Counted from the stretch's first letter, positions 37,862 through 46,763 are shown. The stretch: DNA of 64,000 bases from JAKLQR01 sp963753165 (GCA_963753165.1 CAVWBP010000006.1:1-64000), one strand, 5' to 3'. Numbers and translations: made by a program. Notes: a model not told the origin generated them from the letters alone.

Positions 37862-38750
37862 TTGAAGCTTGAAATCGCCGGTGTCCGTATAGGAATCGAT
37901 GCCGGGGATGGACATAATATGTCATGCCGACCCTGCCTATCAGCAGTTCTCGAAAACCGGAATGAACGTTCCCTATGATATTCGGATAACCCTTACAAAA
38001 GATCCCATGCCGGATACACGGGGGGCGAAAAAGGTTTTCGACAGCGGGGAATCGTGGTCATTATTCAGTTCGGGTGAAGAATATTTCCTGTTTTTTAAAC
38101 CTCCTATTTTTGACAAACCCTATCTTATCGCACGTATGAACCAGGACATTTCAAAAGCGGTCATTTATTGCAGCAGGCATTTGATTTCCGAAAAAGAAGG
38201 CAGCCCCGTATTTATAAACCCGTTTCATTACCCGCTTGATCAAATCCTCTTCATGCATTACCTCGCTTCGAGGGCCGGAATATTGGTGCATGCAGCGGGA
38301 ATTGAAATCAACGGGAAAGGTTATATATTTGCAGGCAGATCCGGTGCAGGGAAGACAACTATTTCAAGACAGTTTGTTTCAAGATCTTTTGGAACTATGC
38401 TCAGCGACGATCGGGTTATCATCCGAAAGATCGATGATACTTTCAAGGTTTTCGGCACTCCCTGGCCTGGAGAAGGCGGTTTCGCGGTAAACCGTGGAGT
38501 CCCCCTCGGCGGTATATTTTTCATAGCTCATCGTAATACAAATATGATAGAAGAAATTATTCCCCTTACTACCATCGAGAAACTTCTGCCGGTTGCCTCC
38601 ATCCCATGGTACGACCATGAGCCGATGTCCAATATTCTCTCATTCTGTGATGATCTTATTGCACATGTCCCCTCCTATATCCTGCATTTCAGTCTGGACA
38701 CCGGTGTTGTGGATATGCTCGAAAAATTCATCTCGCAGAATGAACCCTGA
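37862..38750 (+). CDS. HPr-kinase-like ATPase (HprK-related), one frameshift near its start
   Basis: Walker A is GYIFAGRSGAGKTTISRQFV, preceded by LASRAGILVHAAGIEINGKG and followed by GTMLSDDRVIIRKIDDTFKV and FGTPWPGEGGFAVNRGVPLG, the HPr-kinase C-domain fold seen in kinases that tailor lasso and other peptides. The long frame begins at 37899, but a start at TTG 37862 with LKLEIAGVRIGIDAG in another frame is typical of the family; removing one G from GGGG at about 37903-37906 joins both (…GIDAG-MDIICHADPAY). No HPr-like partner is near, so a peptide or protein substrate in this cluster is likelier. Overlaps the next gene by 11 bases. Confidence 0.8.
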
Positions 38751-39267
38751 TTTCATAAAAAAACCCTTTTCCGGAGATGTAGCTGATGCCAGGGCTTTCA
38801 CTCTCCTGAACGAACTACTCTCGGACGGGTTCGACATTCGTATCAGGGTAACCGGGGACAGCATGTCGCCTTTTCTTCAGGGGGGAGAAATTTTGACGAT
38901 TAAGAAAGTTCTGCCGGGTTCTTTGCGGAGAGGAGACCTGATTTTTTTCAGGACAGCGGAAGGCTTCCCTGTTCTGCACCGGATTATCGAAAAAAAACGG
39001 GAAGTGGATAATACTTATATCTTCAGAACAAAGGGAGATGCTGTGTCCACGATGGATGAACCTGTCAGGGAACATGACATTCTCGGTAAGGTCTGCAGGG
39101 TTGAAAAGACCAATGCAGATTGCAGTGAAAAACACGTTGACATGGAACTGCCGGTATGGAAAGCAATGAATTTCTCTCTTGCCCTGGTCAGCGTTGGACG
39201 GGGGAAAGTCGCCTCTCACCCTGCGCTTGCAGGATTACTGCGCCGTATCAAAAAAGCTTTTGTCTAA
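38740..39267 (+). CDS. S24/S26-type signal peptidase-like protein
   Basis: 175 residues. Catalytic Ser region IRIRVTGDSMSPFLQGGEIL (GDSMxP), then LRRGDLIFFRTAEGFPVLHR with the HRI expected of SipW/ER-type Ser-His enzymes, and FRTKGDAVSTMDEPVREHDI, LGKVCRVEK. A C-terminal stretch (AMNFSLALVSVGRGKVASHP) is only weakly hydrophobic, so anchoring is unclear. The start overlaps the HprK-like gene. Such peptidases accompany several PqqD/HprK clusters; here it could remove the leader of the precursor or of the C25 protein. Confidence 0.83.
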   Translation: MNPDFIKKPFSGDVADARAFTLLNELLSDGFDIRIRVTGDSMSPFLQGGEILTIKKVLPGSLRRGDLIFFRTAEGFPVLHRIIEKKREVDNTYIFRTKGDAVSTMDEPVREHDILGKVCRVEKTNADCSEKHVDMELPVWKAMNFSLALVSVGRGKVASHPALAGLLRRIKKAFV

Positions 39268-39301
39268 ATCTCCCGTACCGGACTACCCTCATAACAGCGA
39301 A

Positions 39302-40543
39302 TTATATTTCCTTAATCTGTCTTATCCGTTCGACCACAGGGGGATGGGAATAGTAAAATGCGGCATAGAAGGGATGGGGATGGAGGTTCGAGAGGTTGTC
39401 CTTTGACAGTTTGATGAGCGTGCTTATCATAGCCTCCCTGTTGCCGCTCAGTTCACAGGCAAACCGGTCCGCCTCGCGCTCAAACCGCCTCGAAATATAA
39501 CTGCTCAGCGGAATCAAGGGGAACAAGAGTATCCCTCCCAGCAACCCGAGCACCAGAGCTTTTGCATAAAAAGTCCCGTGCTCAATCATGAACAGTTGTG
39601 CGAGGAAATCGGACTGGAGGACTCTGAATGAAATATAGACGCCGAGGAAAGAAAATATCTCAGTGGCGACAATCATTTTCAGGATATGTTTCTTCTTCCA
39701 GTGTCCTGCCTCGTGAGCAATCACCGCGAGGATCTCTTCCTGGTTCATGCTTCTGAGCAGCGTATCATAAAGAATAATCCGTTTCACCCTTCCGATGCCG
39801 GAAAAGTATGCGTTCGTATGCGTGCTCCGCTTTGACGCATCCATTTTAAAAACCCTGCTGACTCTGATATCCGCCCTCCCCATCAGGTCTTTGATCTTTT
39901 CTTCGAGTCCGGGCTCTTCAACCGGGGTGAATTTATTGAAGAGCGGTTCGATAACATAGGGCGCGACATACATCATAAAGAGACTGAATATCAGGAAGAA
40001 CCCCCATACCCATATCCACCAGAAATCCGGGCTCGCCTCGATCAGCCACAGACCGACTATGACGAGAAGACTCATAAGAACGGTCGAAAGGGCGAGTGAT
40101 TTTGCAAGATCGGCAATCCACAGTTTCGGTGTCATGGTGTTGAATCCGTACTTTTTTTCGATCCTGAAGGTGCGGTAGAGGCTGAACGGTATCGAGAGCA
40201 CGGTATTCGCATAGCTGAGGAGCAGGGCAAAGACAAGGCCGCCCAGAATAAACGAAAGGTTGAACGAGACAATCCATGAATTATAGAGATTCAGAATCCC
40301 TCCAAAGAAAAAGGCGACGGTGATAATATTCCCGAATAGTGAAGAAAAAAAGCTGAAGCGGGTTTTCTCAGCTTCATATTCCCGGGTTTTCTGCAACAGT
40401 GTTTCGTCAATCGCACCCGCAAATTCTGAAGGAACCGACCTTCCGTATCTTTTCAGGTGAACGAGGTTCAGGTACTGGAGGACGTACTCAAACCCTTCTC
40501 TGAGGATATAAAGGCAAAGGATACTAATCAGGAATTCACTCAC
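39302..40543 (-). CDS. M48-family (Ste24/CAAX prenyl protease 1-like) membrane metallopeptidase
   Basis: 413 residues from a GTG start. N-terminal M48 helices (LYILREGFEYVLQYLNLVHL ... NIITVAFFFGGILNLYNSWI) lead to the zinc motif EEILAVIAHEAGHWKKKHIL (HExxH) and a downstream third ligand in LSSYISRRFEREADRFACEL. DASKRSTHTNAYFSGIGRVK is the family's N-A-F/Y-F-x-G signature. It degrades or processes membrane proteins at the inner membrane. It converges on the S26-peptidase gene and is only 35 bases from it; no evidence it belongs to that operon. Confidence 0.93.
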   Translation of the reverse strand: MSEFLISILCLYILREGFEYVLQYLNLVHLKRYGRSVPSEFAGAIDETLLQKTREYEAEKTRFSFFSSLFGNIITVAFFFGGILNLYNSWIVSFNLSFILGGLVFALLLSYANTVLSIPFSLYRTFRIEKKYGFNTMTPKLWIADLAKSLALSTVLMSLLVIVGLWLIEASPDFWWIWVWGFFLIFSLFMMYVAPYVIEPLFNKFTPVEEPGLEEKIKDLMGRADIRVSRVFKMDASKRSTHTNAYFSGIGRVKRIILYDTLLRSMNQEEILAVIAHEAGHWKKKHILKMIVATEIFSFLGVYISFRVLQSDFLAQLFMIEHGTFYAKALVLGLLGGILLFPLIPLSSYISRRFEREADRFACELSGNREAMISTLIKLSKDNLSNLHPHPFYAAFYYSHPPVVERIRQIKEI

Positions 40544-40558
40544 TATCGGGCGTCGCTT

Positions 40559-40981
40559 TTATTTGATATAGTATCCCGACACCCTCCAGGTTCCGTCTTT
40601 ATCGAGCATAGGGGTTACGGTTTCAACAGCAGAATTTTTGTTCTCGAATGATGTGGCGTACTGAATGACGACATATTCCCCGTCAGGGGCTCCGGGCAAT
40701 GTTGTCCTGTATTCCTTTGATTTGACCGTCCTTTTCAGGACTTTACCGAGCGGTTTTCTTACAGGAGATACCGCCTGTTCCCACTGGGCGCTGGTGAGGG
40801 AATTCTTGAAATATTGAGCAGCGTTCTCCCAGCTTTTCTTATATTTTCCGTCGTCAACAAGCTTGAGCCATGCATCTGCCGCCTTGAGAGCCTTTTCTTC
40901 TTTCGCATCTCCCGCGATACAGACACCGGATAAAAAAACAACCGCAGCCATTAAAAATACAATGTTCATCATTTTCTTCAT
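40559..40981 (-). CDS. DUF4019 exported protein
   Basis: 140 residues with a signal peptide (MNIVFLMAAVVFLSGVCIAG). EKALKAADAWLKLVDDGKYK, SWENAAQYFKNSLTSAQWEQ, VSPVRKPLGKVLKRTVKSKE and YVVIQYATSFENKNSAVETV match DUF4019, ending DGTWRVSGYYIK. Periplasmic; function unknown. It lies 15 bases upstream of the M48 gene on the same strand, so the two are probably co-transcribed. Confidence 0.88.
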   Translation of the reverse strand: MKKMMNIVFLMAAVVFLSGVCIAGDAKEEKALKAADAWLKLVDDGKYKKSWENAAQYFKNSLTSAQWEQAVSPVRKPLGKVLKRTVKSKEYRTTLPGAPDGEYVVIQYATSFENKNSAVETVTPMLDKDGTWRVSGYYIK

Positions 40982-41070
40982 GTTCCGCCTCCTTTCAGTC
41001 AGTAAACATCATGTGCGTTCCTGTATTGTACCTTTTTCAATCCTAACAGAAAGGCTGAGTACGGTACTTT

Positions 41071-41799
41071 TCAACCCTCTACGCGAACAAGCGCTTCTCC
41101 CGGCACCCGTTCGATAAGACTCTGCATTGCGGTATCAAGCTCGGTGCCGTTCAGAGATTCCATCGTTATCATGAGCGCATACTCATCGTTGTCGAGCACA
41201 GGATAAGAACCGATTTTCACATTCCTGTGTCGGCCCACGACTTCGTTCAGGAGCGGCGCGATGCTCGACTCAGAGACATTGAGATAGATTTTCTTCACCT
41301 GTATTACGGGTTCATCGAATAATTTTTCGAGCGCAACAAATTTCTTCCTCAGCAGCTGAGGGATGCCTGGGAAGATATACACATTTCTGAAGCGTATTAA
41401 CGGGAACGACAATGTTTCGTCAGCGAACAGTTCTGCCCCCTCCGGTACTTCAGCCATTTTCAGCTGCTCCTTGGTCAGGGTTCCCTGTCTCTTCTCGAGT
41501 ATGCCCCGCAGCATCGGATCGATCACTGTTCTGACATGAAAGGCAGCTGCAATGCCCTCTATGGTCACATCGTCGTGTGTCGGTCCTATGCCTCCGGAGG
41601 TAAAGACATACTCATACCTGTCCGAAAATATCTTCACCTCCTCTGCTATCTCCTGCACCGCATCCGCTATGACCGAAATCCGGCGCAGGTGCAAACCGTG
41701 GGCAAAGAGCTCCTTTGCCATGAAATAGGCATTATCGTCCTGCACCTTTCCGGTAAGGATTTCATCTCCGATGATTATTATTCCCGCGGTCTTCGGCAT
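41071..41799 (-). CDS. CinA-like molybdopterin-binding-fold protein
   Basis: 242 residues. AGIIIIGDEILTGKVQDDNA, YEYVFTSGGIGPTHDDVTIE and FPLIRFRNVYIFPGIPQLLR are signatures of the MoCF-biosynthesis fold of CinA (COG1058). It lacks the CinA C-terminal deamidase domain. These stand-alone proteins are suspected NAD/FAD-related pyrophosphatases; a molybdenum-cofactor role is less likely without moa/moe neighbours. It diverges from amrS. Confidence 0.9.
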   Translation of the reverse strand: MPKTAGIIIIGDEILTGKVQDDNAYFMAKELFAHGLHLRRISVIADAVQEIAEEVKIFSDRYEYVFTSGGIGPTHDDVTIEGIAAAFHVRTVIDPMLRGILEKRQGTLTKEQLKMAEVPEGAELFADETLSFPLIRFRNVYIFPGIPQLLRKKFVALEKLFDEPVIQVKKIYLNVSESSIAPLLNEVVGRHRNVKIGSYPVLDNDEYALMITMESLNGTELDTAMQSLIERVPGEALVRVEG

Positions 41800-41887
41800 G
41801 TTTCTTTTCCTTAATTGTAGCTTATCTCCCGGTTTTTTTTAAGAGCGTTTTGCAAAACCTCTGAATATCTGGGACAATATACTCAGA

Positions 41888-42895
41888 ATGCAGGAAGCGC
41901 GCTTTTACGAAAAGCTTGATGACAACAAAGTACGGTGCTTTCTCTGTGCCCACCATTGCGTCATAAAGGATGGGAAGAGAGGAATCTGCGCCGTCCGCGA
42001 GAACAGGGACGGTACACTGTACTCTCTCGTCTATGGGAAACTCATTTCGATGAATGTCGACCCCATCGAGAAGAAGCCTCTTTTCCATTTCCTTCCGGGG
42101 TCCACATCATTCTCGATCGCAACTGCAGGATGTAATTTCCATTGTGACCATTGTCAGAATTACGAGATATCACAGTCTCCGAAGGAACATCCTGAGATTA
42201 TCGGACAATCTGCCACTCCCGAGGCAGTAGTTGACGCTGCAGGACGGTATGGCTGCAAGAGCATTTCCTATACCTACACTGAACCTACCATCTTTCTTGA
42301 ATTCGCCCATGACTGTGCAAAGCTCGCACAGGAGCACAGCCTCAGGAACGTCTTTGTGAGCAACGGCTACACAAGCCCGGAGGCTGCGCGGGAGATTGCT
42401 CCTTTCCTCGACGGCAACAATATTGATCTCAAGGGGGACGACGAATTTTATAAAAATCTCTGCGGCGCAAAACTCGAACCGGTCAAGAATACGATCCGTC
42501 TCATGAAGGAACTCGGGGTATGGGTTGAGGTTACCACATTGATCATCCCTGATCACAATGACTCTGAAAAATCGCTCCGGGATATCGCAGAATTCATCAG
42601 CTCGGTTGATCCTGCCATCCCCTGGCATGTATCGCAGTTTTATCCGACTTACAAGCTGACCGATAAACCAAGGACTCCGGTGAAGACACTCCGCCGGGCA
42701 AGAGAAATCGGGGTTGAAACAGGCCTTCTGTATGTGTATGAAGGGAATGTCCCCGGAGAAGGAGGGGAAAACACCTCTTGCCCTCAGTGCAAAAAACTGC
42801 TTATTAAACGTTTCGGGTTTAAGATATCTGAAAATATTCTGAAAGACGGCAGATGCCCTGCATGTGATTTTGCAATAGCCGGGGTATGGAAGTAA
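41888..42895 (+). CDS. amrS: AmmeMemoRadiSam-system radical SAM enzyme
   Basis: 335 residues. N-terminal Cys motif RCFLCAHHCVIKDGKRGICA, then GSTSFSIATAGCNFHCDHCQ (radical SAM CxxxCxxC), SYTYTEPTIFLEFAHDCAKL, NIDLKGDDEFYKNLCGAKLE, IPWHVSQFYPTYKLTDKPRT and a C-terminal CPQCKKLLIKRFGF ... GRCPACDF zinc-ribbon. This is the AmrS enzyme that usually acts with the AMMECR1 and Memo homologues; neither partner is in the window. Substrate unknown. Full length and intact. Confidence 0.95.
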   Translation: MQEARFYEKLDDNKVRCFLCAHHCVIKDGKRGICAVRENRDGTLYSLVYGKLISMNVDPIEKKPLFHFLPGSTSFSIATAGCNFHCDHCQNYEISQSPKEHPEIIGQSATPEAVVDAAGRYGCKSISYTYTEPTIFLEFAHDCAKLAQEHSLRNVFVSNGYTSPEAAREIAPFLDGNNIDLKGDDEFYKNLCGAKLEPVKNTIRLMKELGVWVEVTTLIIPDHNDSEKSLRDIAEFISSVDPAIPWHVSQFYPTYKLTDKPRTPVKTLRRAREIGVETGLLYVYEGNVPGEGGENTSCPQCKKLLIKRFGFKISENILKDGRCPACDFAIAGVWK

Positions 42896-42901
42896 CTATC
42901 C

Positions 42902-43035
42902 AATATTATTCATAATTTTTTCTGTCATTCCCCGACTTAATCGGAGAATCCAGAATCCGAAGCTCTTTAGATAAACTGGAATCCGGTCAAGCCGGATAAT
43001 GACAACCTTAACAGAGTTCACCATGAATAATTTAA
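42902..43035. repeat. MITE-like element with (A)ATTATTCAT ends
   Basis: Inverted ends around ATTATTCAT (42905-42913) and ATGAATAAT (43023-43031) enclose GTCATTCCCCGACTTAATCG, CCAGAATCCGAAGC...CTGGAATCCGG and GTCAAGCCGGATAATGAC. The inner core is shared with the elements at 8139, 27850, 45498, 50714 and 61153. It separates the convergent amrS and rimI genes. Confidence 0.5.
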
Positions 43036-43036
43036 G

Positions 43037-43480
43037 CTAGAGCTGTCGCATCATCAATACTGCATCTTCAACCGGGTTGGCGTAATATTTTTTTCTCAGG
43101 CCTGCATCCCTGAATCCGAACTGTACGTAGAACTGTTTTGCCGCAATATTCGAACCCCTCACTTCGAGATAGATAAACCTGCACCCCTTCTTTTTCAGTT
43201 CGGCTAATGCCTCATTTATGAGCCGGGTTGCCAGCCCTCTCCTCCTGAAATCAGGATGCACCGCAAGGTTCAGGATGTGTCCTTCATCGAGGATCAAATT
43301 CATGCAGAGATACCCGCCAAGCCTGTCCCCGATCATAAGGACCCGGCTCAGGGAATAGGGTTTATGGATTTCGGCCAAAAAAGCCGCCTCTGTCCACGGG
43401 GTGGAGAATGATTCGTTCTCGATATCCATTATCTGACGGATATCTTCTTCCCGCATCTCACGTATGGTTCCCTCATCCAT
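43037..43480 (-). CDS. rimI: Ribosomal-protein-alanine N-acetyltransferase
   Basis: 147 residues from the chosen start MDEGTIREMREEDIRQIMDI. FSTPWTEAAFLAEIHKPYSL and ILNLAVHPDFRRRGLATRLI (the V.P..R..G.A acetyl-CoA loop), ALAELKKKGCRFIYLEVRGS, NIAAKQFYVQFGF are RimI-like GNAT features. It acetylates ribosomal protein S18 or other N-termini. It overlaps tsaB by eight bases, the usual tsaB-rimI pairing. Confidence 0.92.
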   Translation of the reverse strand: MDEGTIREMREEDIRQIMDIENESFSTPWTEAAFLAEIHKPYSLSRVLMIGDRLGGYLCMNLILDEGHILNLAVHPDFRRRGLATRLINEALAELKKKGCRFIYLEVRGSNIAAKQFYVQFGFRDAGLRKKYYANPVEDAVLMMRQL

Positions 43481-44207
43481 GCTTCTTGTTTTCTGCTTCC
43501 GATCTCCTGATGTAAAAAGGAACAAGACCGACCGGATCTGAAAATTCGCCTCTTGCTGCCTTCTTCATGCCCAGTGATGCCACATTTGCAGGAGAAGGCG
43601 TCATCTTTTCAGGCGGGGCAAAGACTGCCCTGTCACGCATGGAGTCAGTAATCTGATCCCTGTAGAGGATTGCACCCTCACCGGCAAAGAGTATTTTTTT
43701 GCCGGATAATCCTCCCTCCCCACTGACATTCAATGGGAGAGCATGTGCGGCAAGTTTTTCCATAAGCTCGTGTATGCCGATCGGGACTTCTTCGATAATC
43801 CTTATGAATCCATCCCCTTTCCATAAGAAGACTGCTGCATATACTTCTTTTTTCCTTGCATCCAGCAAGGTACACACAGGATGACAGCAATAGGGAAAAT
43901 TCCAGGCAAATGCCTCAAGTGAGGGAACTGCTACGACCGGCCTGCCGGTTGCGAAAGCGAACCCTTTTACCGTGCTCAGACCGATCCTCAATCCTGTAAA
44001 AGACCCCGGTCCGATGGATAGCGCAAAAACATCAATAACCTCAAGAGAAATACCGGCCTGTTTCATCACATGGTCTATCTCGGTCATCAGCCGCTCTGAA
44101 AAAGTTGTCCTGATACTGAGGCGGGATTCGGCAATAAGTCCCTCTGATTCATCTGCAATAGCGATGCCGCCCAGCAGGGTAGAAGTCTCAAGTGCGAGGA
44201 GTTTCAT
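43473..44207 (-). CDS. tsaB: tRNA threonylcarbamoyladenosine biosynthesis protein TsaB
   Basis: 244 residues. LLALETSTLLGGIAIADESE, DVFALSIGPGSFTGLRIGLS, TVKGFAFATGRPVVAVPSLE and CTLLDARKKEVYAAVF are typical of TsaB, the inactive ASKHA-fold partner of TsaD in t6A37 synthesis. Overlaps the MFS gene upstream by 20 bases and rimI downstream. With trmO elsewhere in the window it covers t6A synthesis and its methylation. Confidence 0.95.
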   Translation of the reverse strand: MKLLALETSTLLGGIAIADESEGLIAESRLSIRTTFSERLMTEIDHVMKQAGISLEVIDVFALSIGPGSFTGLRIGLSTVKGFAFATGRPVVAVPSLEAFAWNFPYCCHPVCTLLDARKKEVYAAVFLWKGDGFIRIIEEVPIGIHELMEKLAAHALPLNVSGEGGLSGKKILFAGEGAILYRDQITDSMRDRAVFAPPEKMTPSPANVASLGMKKAARGEFSDPVGLVPFYIRRSEAENKKHG

Positions 44208-45423
44208 AGGAATTTACTATATCACTTCCCCTGAATATTTTCATGGTGAAAACCGTTGATGCAGCGATACAGAGAATCGCAGATAAGGTTACCGCACGGG
44301 GTGTGCCGATGACATCAGCCACCACCCCCATAATTGAATTGCCTATGGGTGCTGCTCCTAAAAATACGAAGGTATAAATGCTCATTGCCCTCCCCCGCAT
44401 ATTGTCGGGAACGGCAAGCTGTATAAAACTGTTTGCGGTTGCAAGAAAACTGACCAATCCCCAACCGGTGACGACAAGCATGAGCAGGGAGAGGCTGAAA
44501 TTTCGTGAAATTGAGAAAATAAGCAGGCCGAAGGAGACAGAAACGGTCGCGAGCGCCATAAATTTGCCTTTATTTTCTATATCACGTTTAAAGGCAAGCA
44601 GCAGCGCAGCACTCAGCGCCCCCAAGCCCGTTGCCCCTACAAGCAACCCGTACCCCTTCGGTCCCGCCTTGAATATTTCTCCTGCGTACACAGGAAGAAG
44701 GGTGATAAACGGCATGCCGATGAGACTGAATACCGCGATGAGAAGTATTACCCTGACAATATCATTCCTGCTTTTGATAAACTGAATGCCTTCAATCAAA
44801 TTTTTAAGAATGCCACGGGAATCTTTATGAATTTTTCCTTTCACCTGTATCATCGAAAGGGCGACAAGCACGGCAATAAAACTGAGCGCATTCAGATAAA
44901 AACATGCAGCGAGTCCGAGATATGCAATGGTAACACCCGCGATTACAGGTCCGATCATACGGGCGCTGTGAAACGCGGCGGAGTTCAATGCGATTGCATT
45001 GGTAAGGGTAGTCCTTCCCACCAGTTCAACGATGAAGGACTGGCGGGCAGGGATATCAAAGGCATTGAACGTGCCCAGGAGAAACGCCAGGACTATCACC
45101 ATCCATACCTCGATTCTATCCGTGTTGATAAGAATGCCGAGAAGAAGCGCCGGCAGTATCGACAACGCCTGGGTGAGCAGCAACAGGTTCCTTTTCCTGA
45201 ACCGGTCCGCCGCAATGCCGCCTGCCAGAGTGAAGAGGAGAATCGGGAATGAACCGGCTGCTGCGACGAGTCCCAGATAAAAAGGTGACTTTGTGAGGCT
45301 ATAGACAAGCCAACCCTGGGCAACTGACTGCATCCAGGTCCCCGAGAGAGAGATCAGTTGACCGAACCAGAACAGCCTGAAGTCCCTGAATCGTAACGCT
45401 GAAAATCCACTGAAACCGGCCAT
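44188..45423 (-). CDS. MFS exporter (EntS/MFS_3 type)
   Basis: 411 residues with 12 predicted helices. FRDFRLFWFGQLISLSGTWM, AQGWLVYSLTKSPFYLGLVA, LAGGIAADRFRKRNLLLLTQ (motif A), AFDIPARQSFIVELVGRTTL and FLGAAPIGNSIMGVVADVIG are typical of the enterobactin-exporter-like MFS_3 group. Substrate cannot be told; no siderophore genes are near. First gene of the MFS-tsaB-rimI overlapping unit. Confidence 0.9.
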   Translation of the reverse strand: MAGFSGFSALRFRDFRLFWFGQLISLSGTWMQSVAQGWLVYSLTKSPFYLGLVAAAGSFPILLFTLAGGIAADRFRKRNLLLLTQALSILPALLLGILINTDRIEVWMVIVLAFLLGTFNAFDIPARQSFIVELVGRTTLTNAIALNSAAFHSARMIGPVIAGVTIAYLGLAACFYLNALSFIAVLVALSMIQVKGKIHKDSRGILKNLIEGIQFIKSRNDIVRVILLIAVFSLIGMPFITLLPVYAGEIFKAGPKGYGLLVGATGLGALSAALLLAFKRDIENKGKFMALATVSVSFGLLIFSISRNFSLSLLMLVVTGWGLVSFLATANSFIQLAVPDNMRGRAMSIYTFVFLGAAPIGNSIMGVVADVIGTPRAVTLSAILCIAASTVFTMKIFRGSDIVNSYETPRT

Positions 45424-45497
45424 TATTTATTCTACCCTATATGCCGGTTTTCTATGTTTGAAGAGCTTACCGATGCTCGCTCACTACTTATACAAAG

Positions 45498-45629
45498 CGT
45501 CATAAATCTTTGCTGATACCATACTTGCATAAGCTGTCATTCCGGCTTGTCCGGAATCATTCCTGTTTTTTGAAGAAGGATTCCCGTCGCGCTTCACTTG
45601 CGGGAATGACATGCGTATTATTTATGACG
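45498..45629. repeat. MITE-like element with CGTCATAAAT ends
   Basis: Perfect inverted ends CGTCATAAAT (45498-45507) and ATTTATGACG (45620-45629) surround GTCATTCCGGCTTGTCCGGA and GGATTCCCGTCGCGCTTCAC followed by TTGCGGGAATGACATG. Same core type as the other small elements. Confidence 0.55.
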
Positions 45630-45670
45630 TATAATTCATAACTTCTGTGTATACAAACAAACAGAGTATT

Positions 45671-46438
45671 TTATTTTTTCTTCCCGGACAAAAGTTCCTC
45701 TATTTCTTCCTTAAATTTCTGATATGGCTGGGCCCCTTTTATGATTTTCACTGCCTTTACTGTCTTGCCATCCGGCTCGATCCAACCCAGGAGAGAACTC
45801 GGGGTCCCGGTAACACCAGCTTTCTGCCCCTCTGCAATATCTTTCTTGATGCCATCTGCATGCTTCCCACTGTCGAGACATTTCTGAAATGTTTCCTTAT
45901 TGAGCCCTATTGCTTCTGCATGCTTTACCAAGTCCTCAGGGTTCAGGGCTTTCTGGTTTTCGAAGAGCTTCTCGTGCATTTCCCAGAATTTTCCCTGTTC
46001 ACCTGCGCATTCGGCAGCCTCGGCAGCCTTAAAAGCCTGCTTATGGAAATTGAGAGGGAAATCGAGGAAATAGTATCTGATCTTGCCTGTATCTACATAT
46101 TCCTTCTTAATTTGTGAGACCGTCTCACGGACGTGTCGTGAACAGAAGGGTCACTGATAATCTGAAAACTCAATGAGTGCCAGTGTAGCTTTTTTGTCAC
46201 CTTTTGAAGGGTCATTCCCTACAGTTACGACTGTTTCTTTGACTTCAGCCATAGTAGGTTTTTGTCTTAAAATATTTTTAACCTCCACATATTCCTTTTG
46301 ATTCGGCTGCTGCCCTGCCTGTAATGCATGGGTATTTTCCTTCAAGGCGTCTGTTCCCCTGCCGCTTTCAGCACATACAGGCAGTGCGCTTACGAACAAA
46401 AAAGTCATCAGAACAATAAAAAACAGATACTTTCGCAT
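45671..46438 (-). CDS. DsbA-like thioredoxin-fold protein with in-frame UGA at the active site (candidate selenoprotein)
   Basis: 255 residues if the UGA at 46151-46153 is read through. Signal peptide YLFFIVLMTFLFVSALPVCA, then KKATLALIEFSDYQ-UGA-PFCSRHVRETV: the UGA replaces the first Cys of the CPFC active site of DsbA-like (Thioredoxin_4) proteins. The same frame continues without a stop: KIRYYFLDFPLNFHKQAFKA, AECAGEQGKFWEMHEKLFEN, the cis-Pro loop GQKAGVTGTPSSLLGWIEPD, and IEELLSGKKK. A perfect hairpin GTGAGA-CGG-TCTCAC starts 22 bases after the UGA, where a bacterial SECIS would lie. So I favour selenocysteine at residue 96. The alternative is a TGC-to-TGA mutation or base error. A periplasmic thiol-oxidoreductase or isomerase role is likely. 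Confidence 0.8.
46114..46128 (-). promoter_or_regulatory. Candidate bacterial SECIS hairpin
   Basis: Minus-strand RNA GUGAGA-CGG-UCUCAC, six perfect pairs (or five with loop ACGGU), beginning 22 bases after the UGA. The loop includes GGU, as in the well-known fdhF element (AGGUCU). A competing shorter stem CCGU-GAG-ACGG overlaps it. Confidence 0.45.
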
Positions 46439-46712
46439 AGGGTTCCTCCTTTATGCCTATTCAGGCTTTTCATTCCTGAAATATTATAATTCTTTTACTC
46501 AAGAAGCAGGCTATACAAAGTAGTTTAGCATTATATCAGCAATTGATTTCCTTATCTTCGCGCTGAAGACGAACGGAAGTCTCACGGATAACTTTAGTGA
46601 AAATATTATATTCAGAGCAAGGTTTGTGAGAAACAAAGGCAGTGCATCCAGGCTCAGAAATTGAGCTATTTCCATAAATCAGATATTGTGGCCGGGGATG
46701 AAAGAATTTATG
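46439..46712. other. Intergenic region without recognised gene
   Basis: Between the DsbA-like gene and the glyS terminator I see no gene or repeat. Frames here are short and antisense shadows. Confidence 0.35.
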
Positions 46713-46739
46713 AAAAACCCTGCGGCAGAGACCGCAGGG
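46713..46739 (-). terminator. Intrinsic terminator of glyS
   Basis: Stem CCCTGCGG / CCGCAGGG with loop TCTCTG on the minus strand, followed at once by TTTTT. It lies 25 bases after the glyS stop codon. Confidence 0.85.
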
Positions 46740-46763
46740 CGTAATAATTATGAATTAGGGAGA

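Noticed and set aside
45979..46151. Reading the DsbA-like gene as two genes or as a frameshift
   Set aside because: Both parts are in the same frame with only one UGA between them, exactly at the active-site Cys, so a split gene explains the data less well than Sec.
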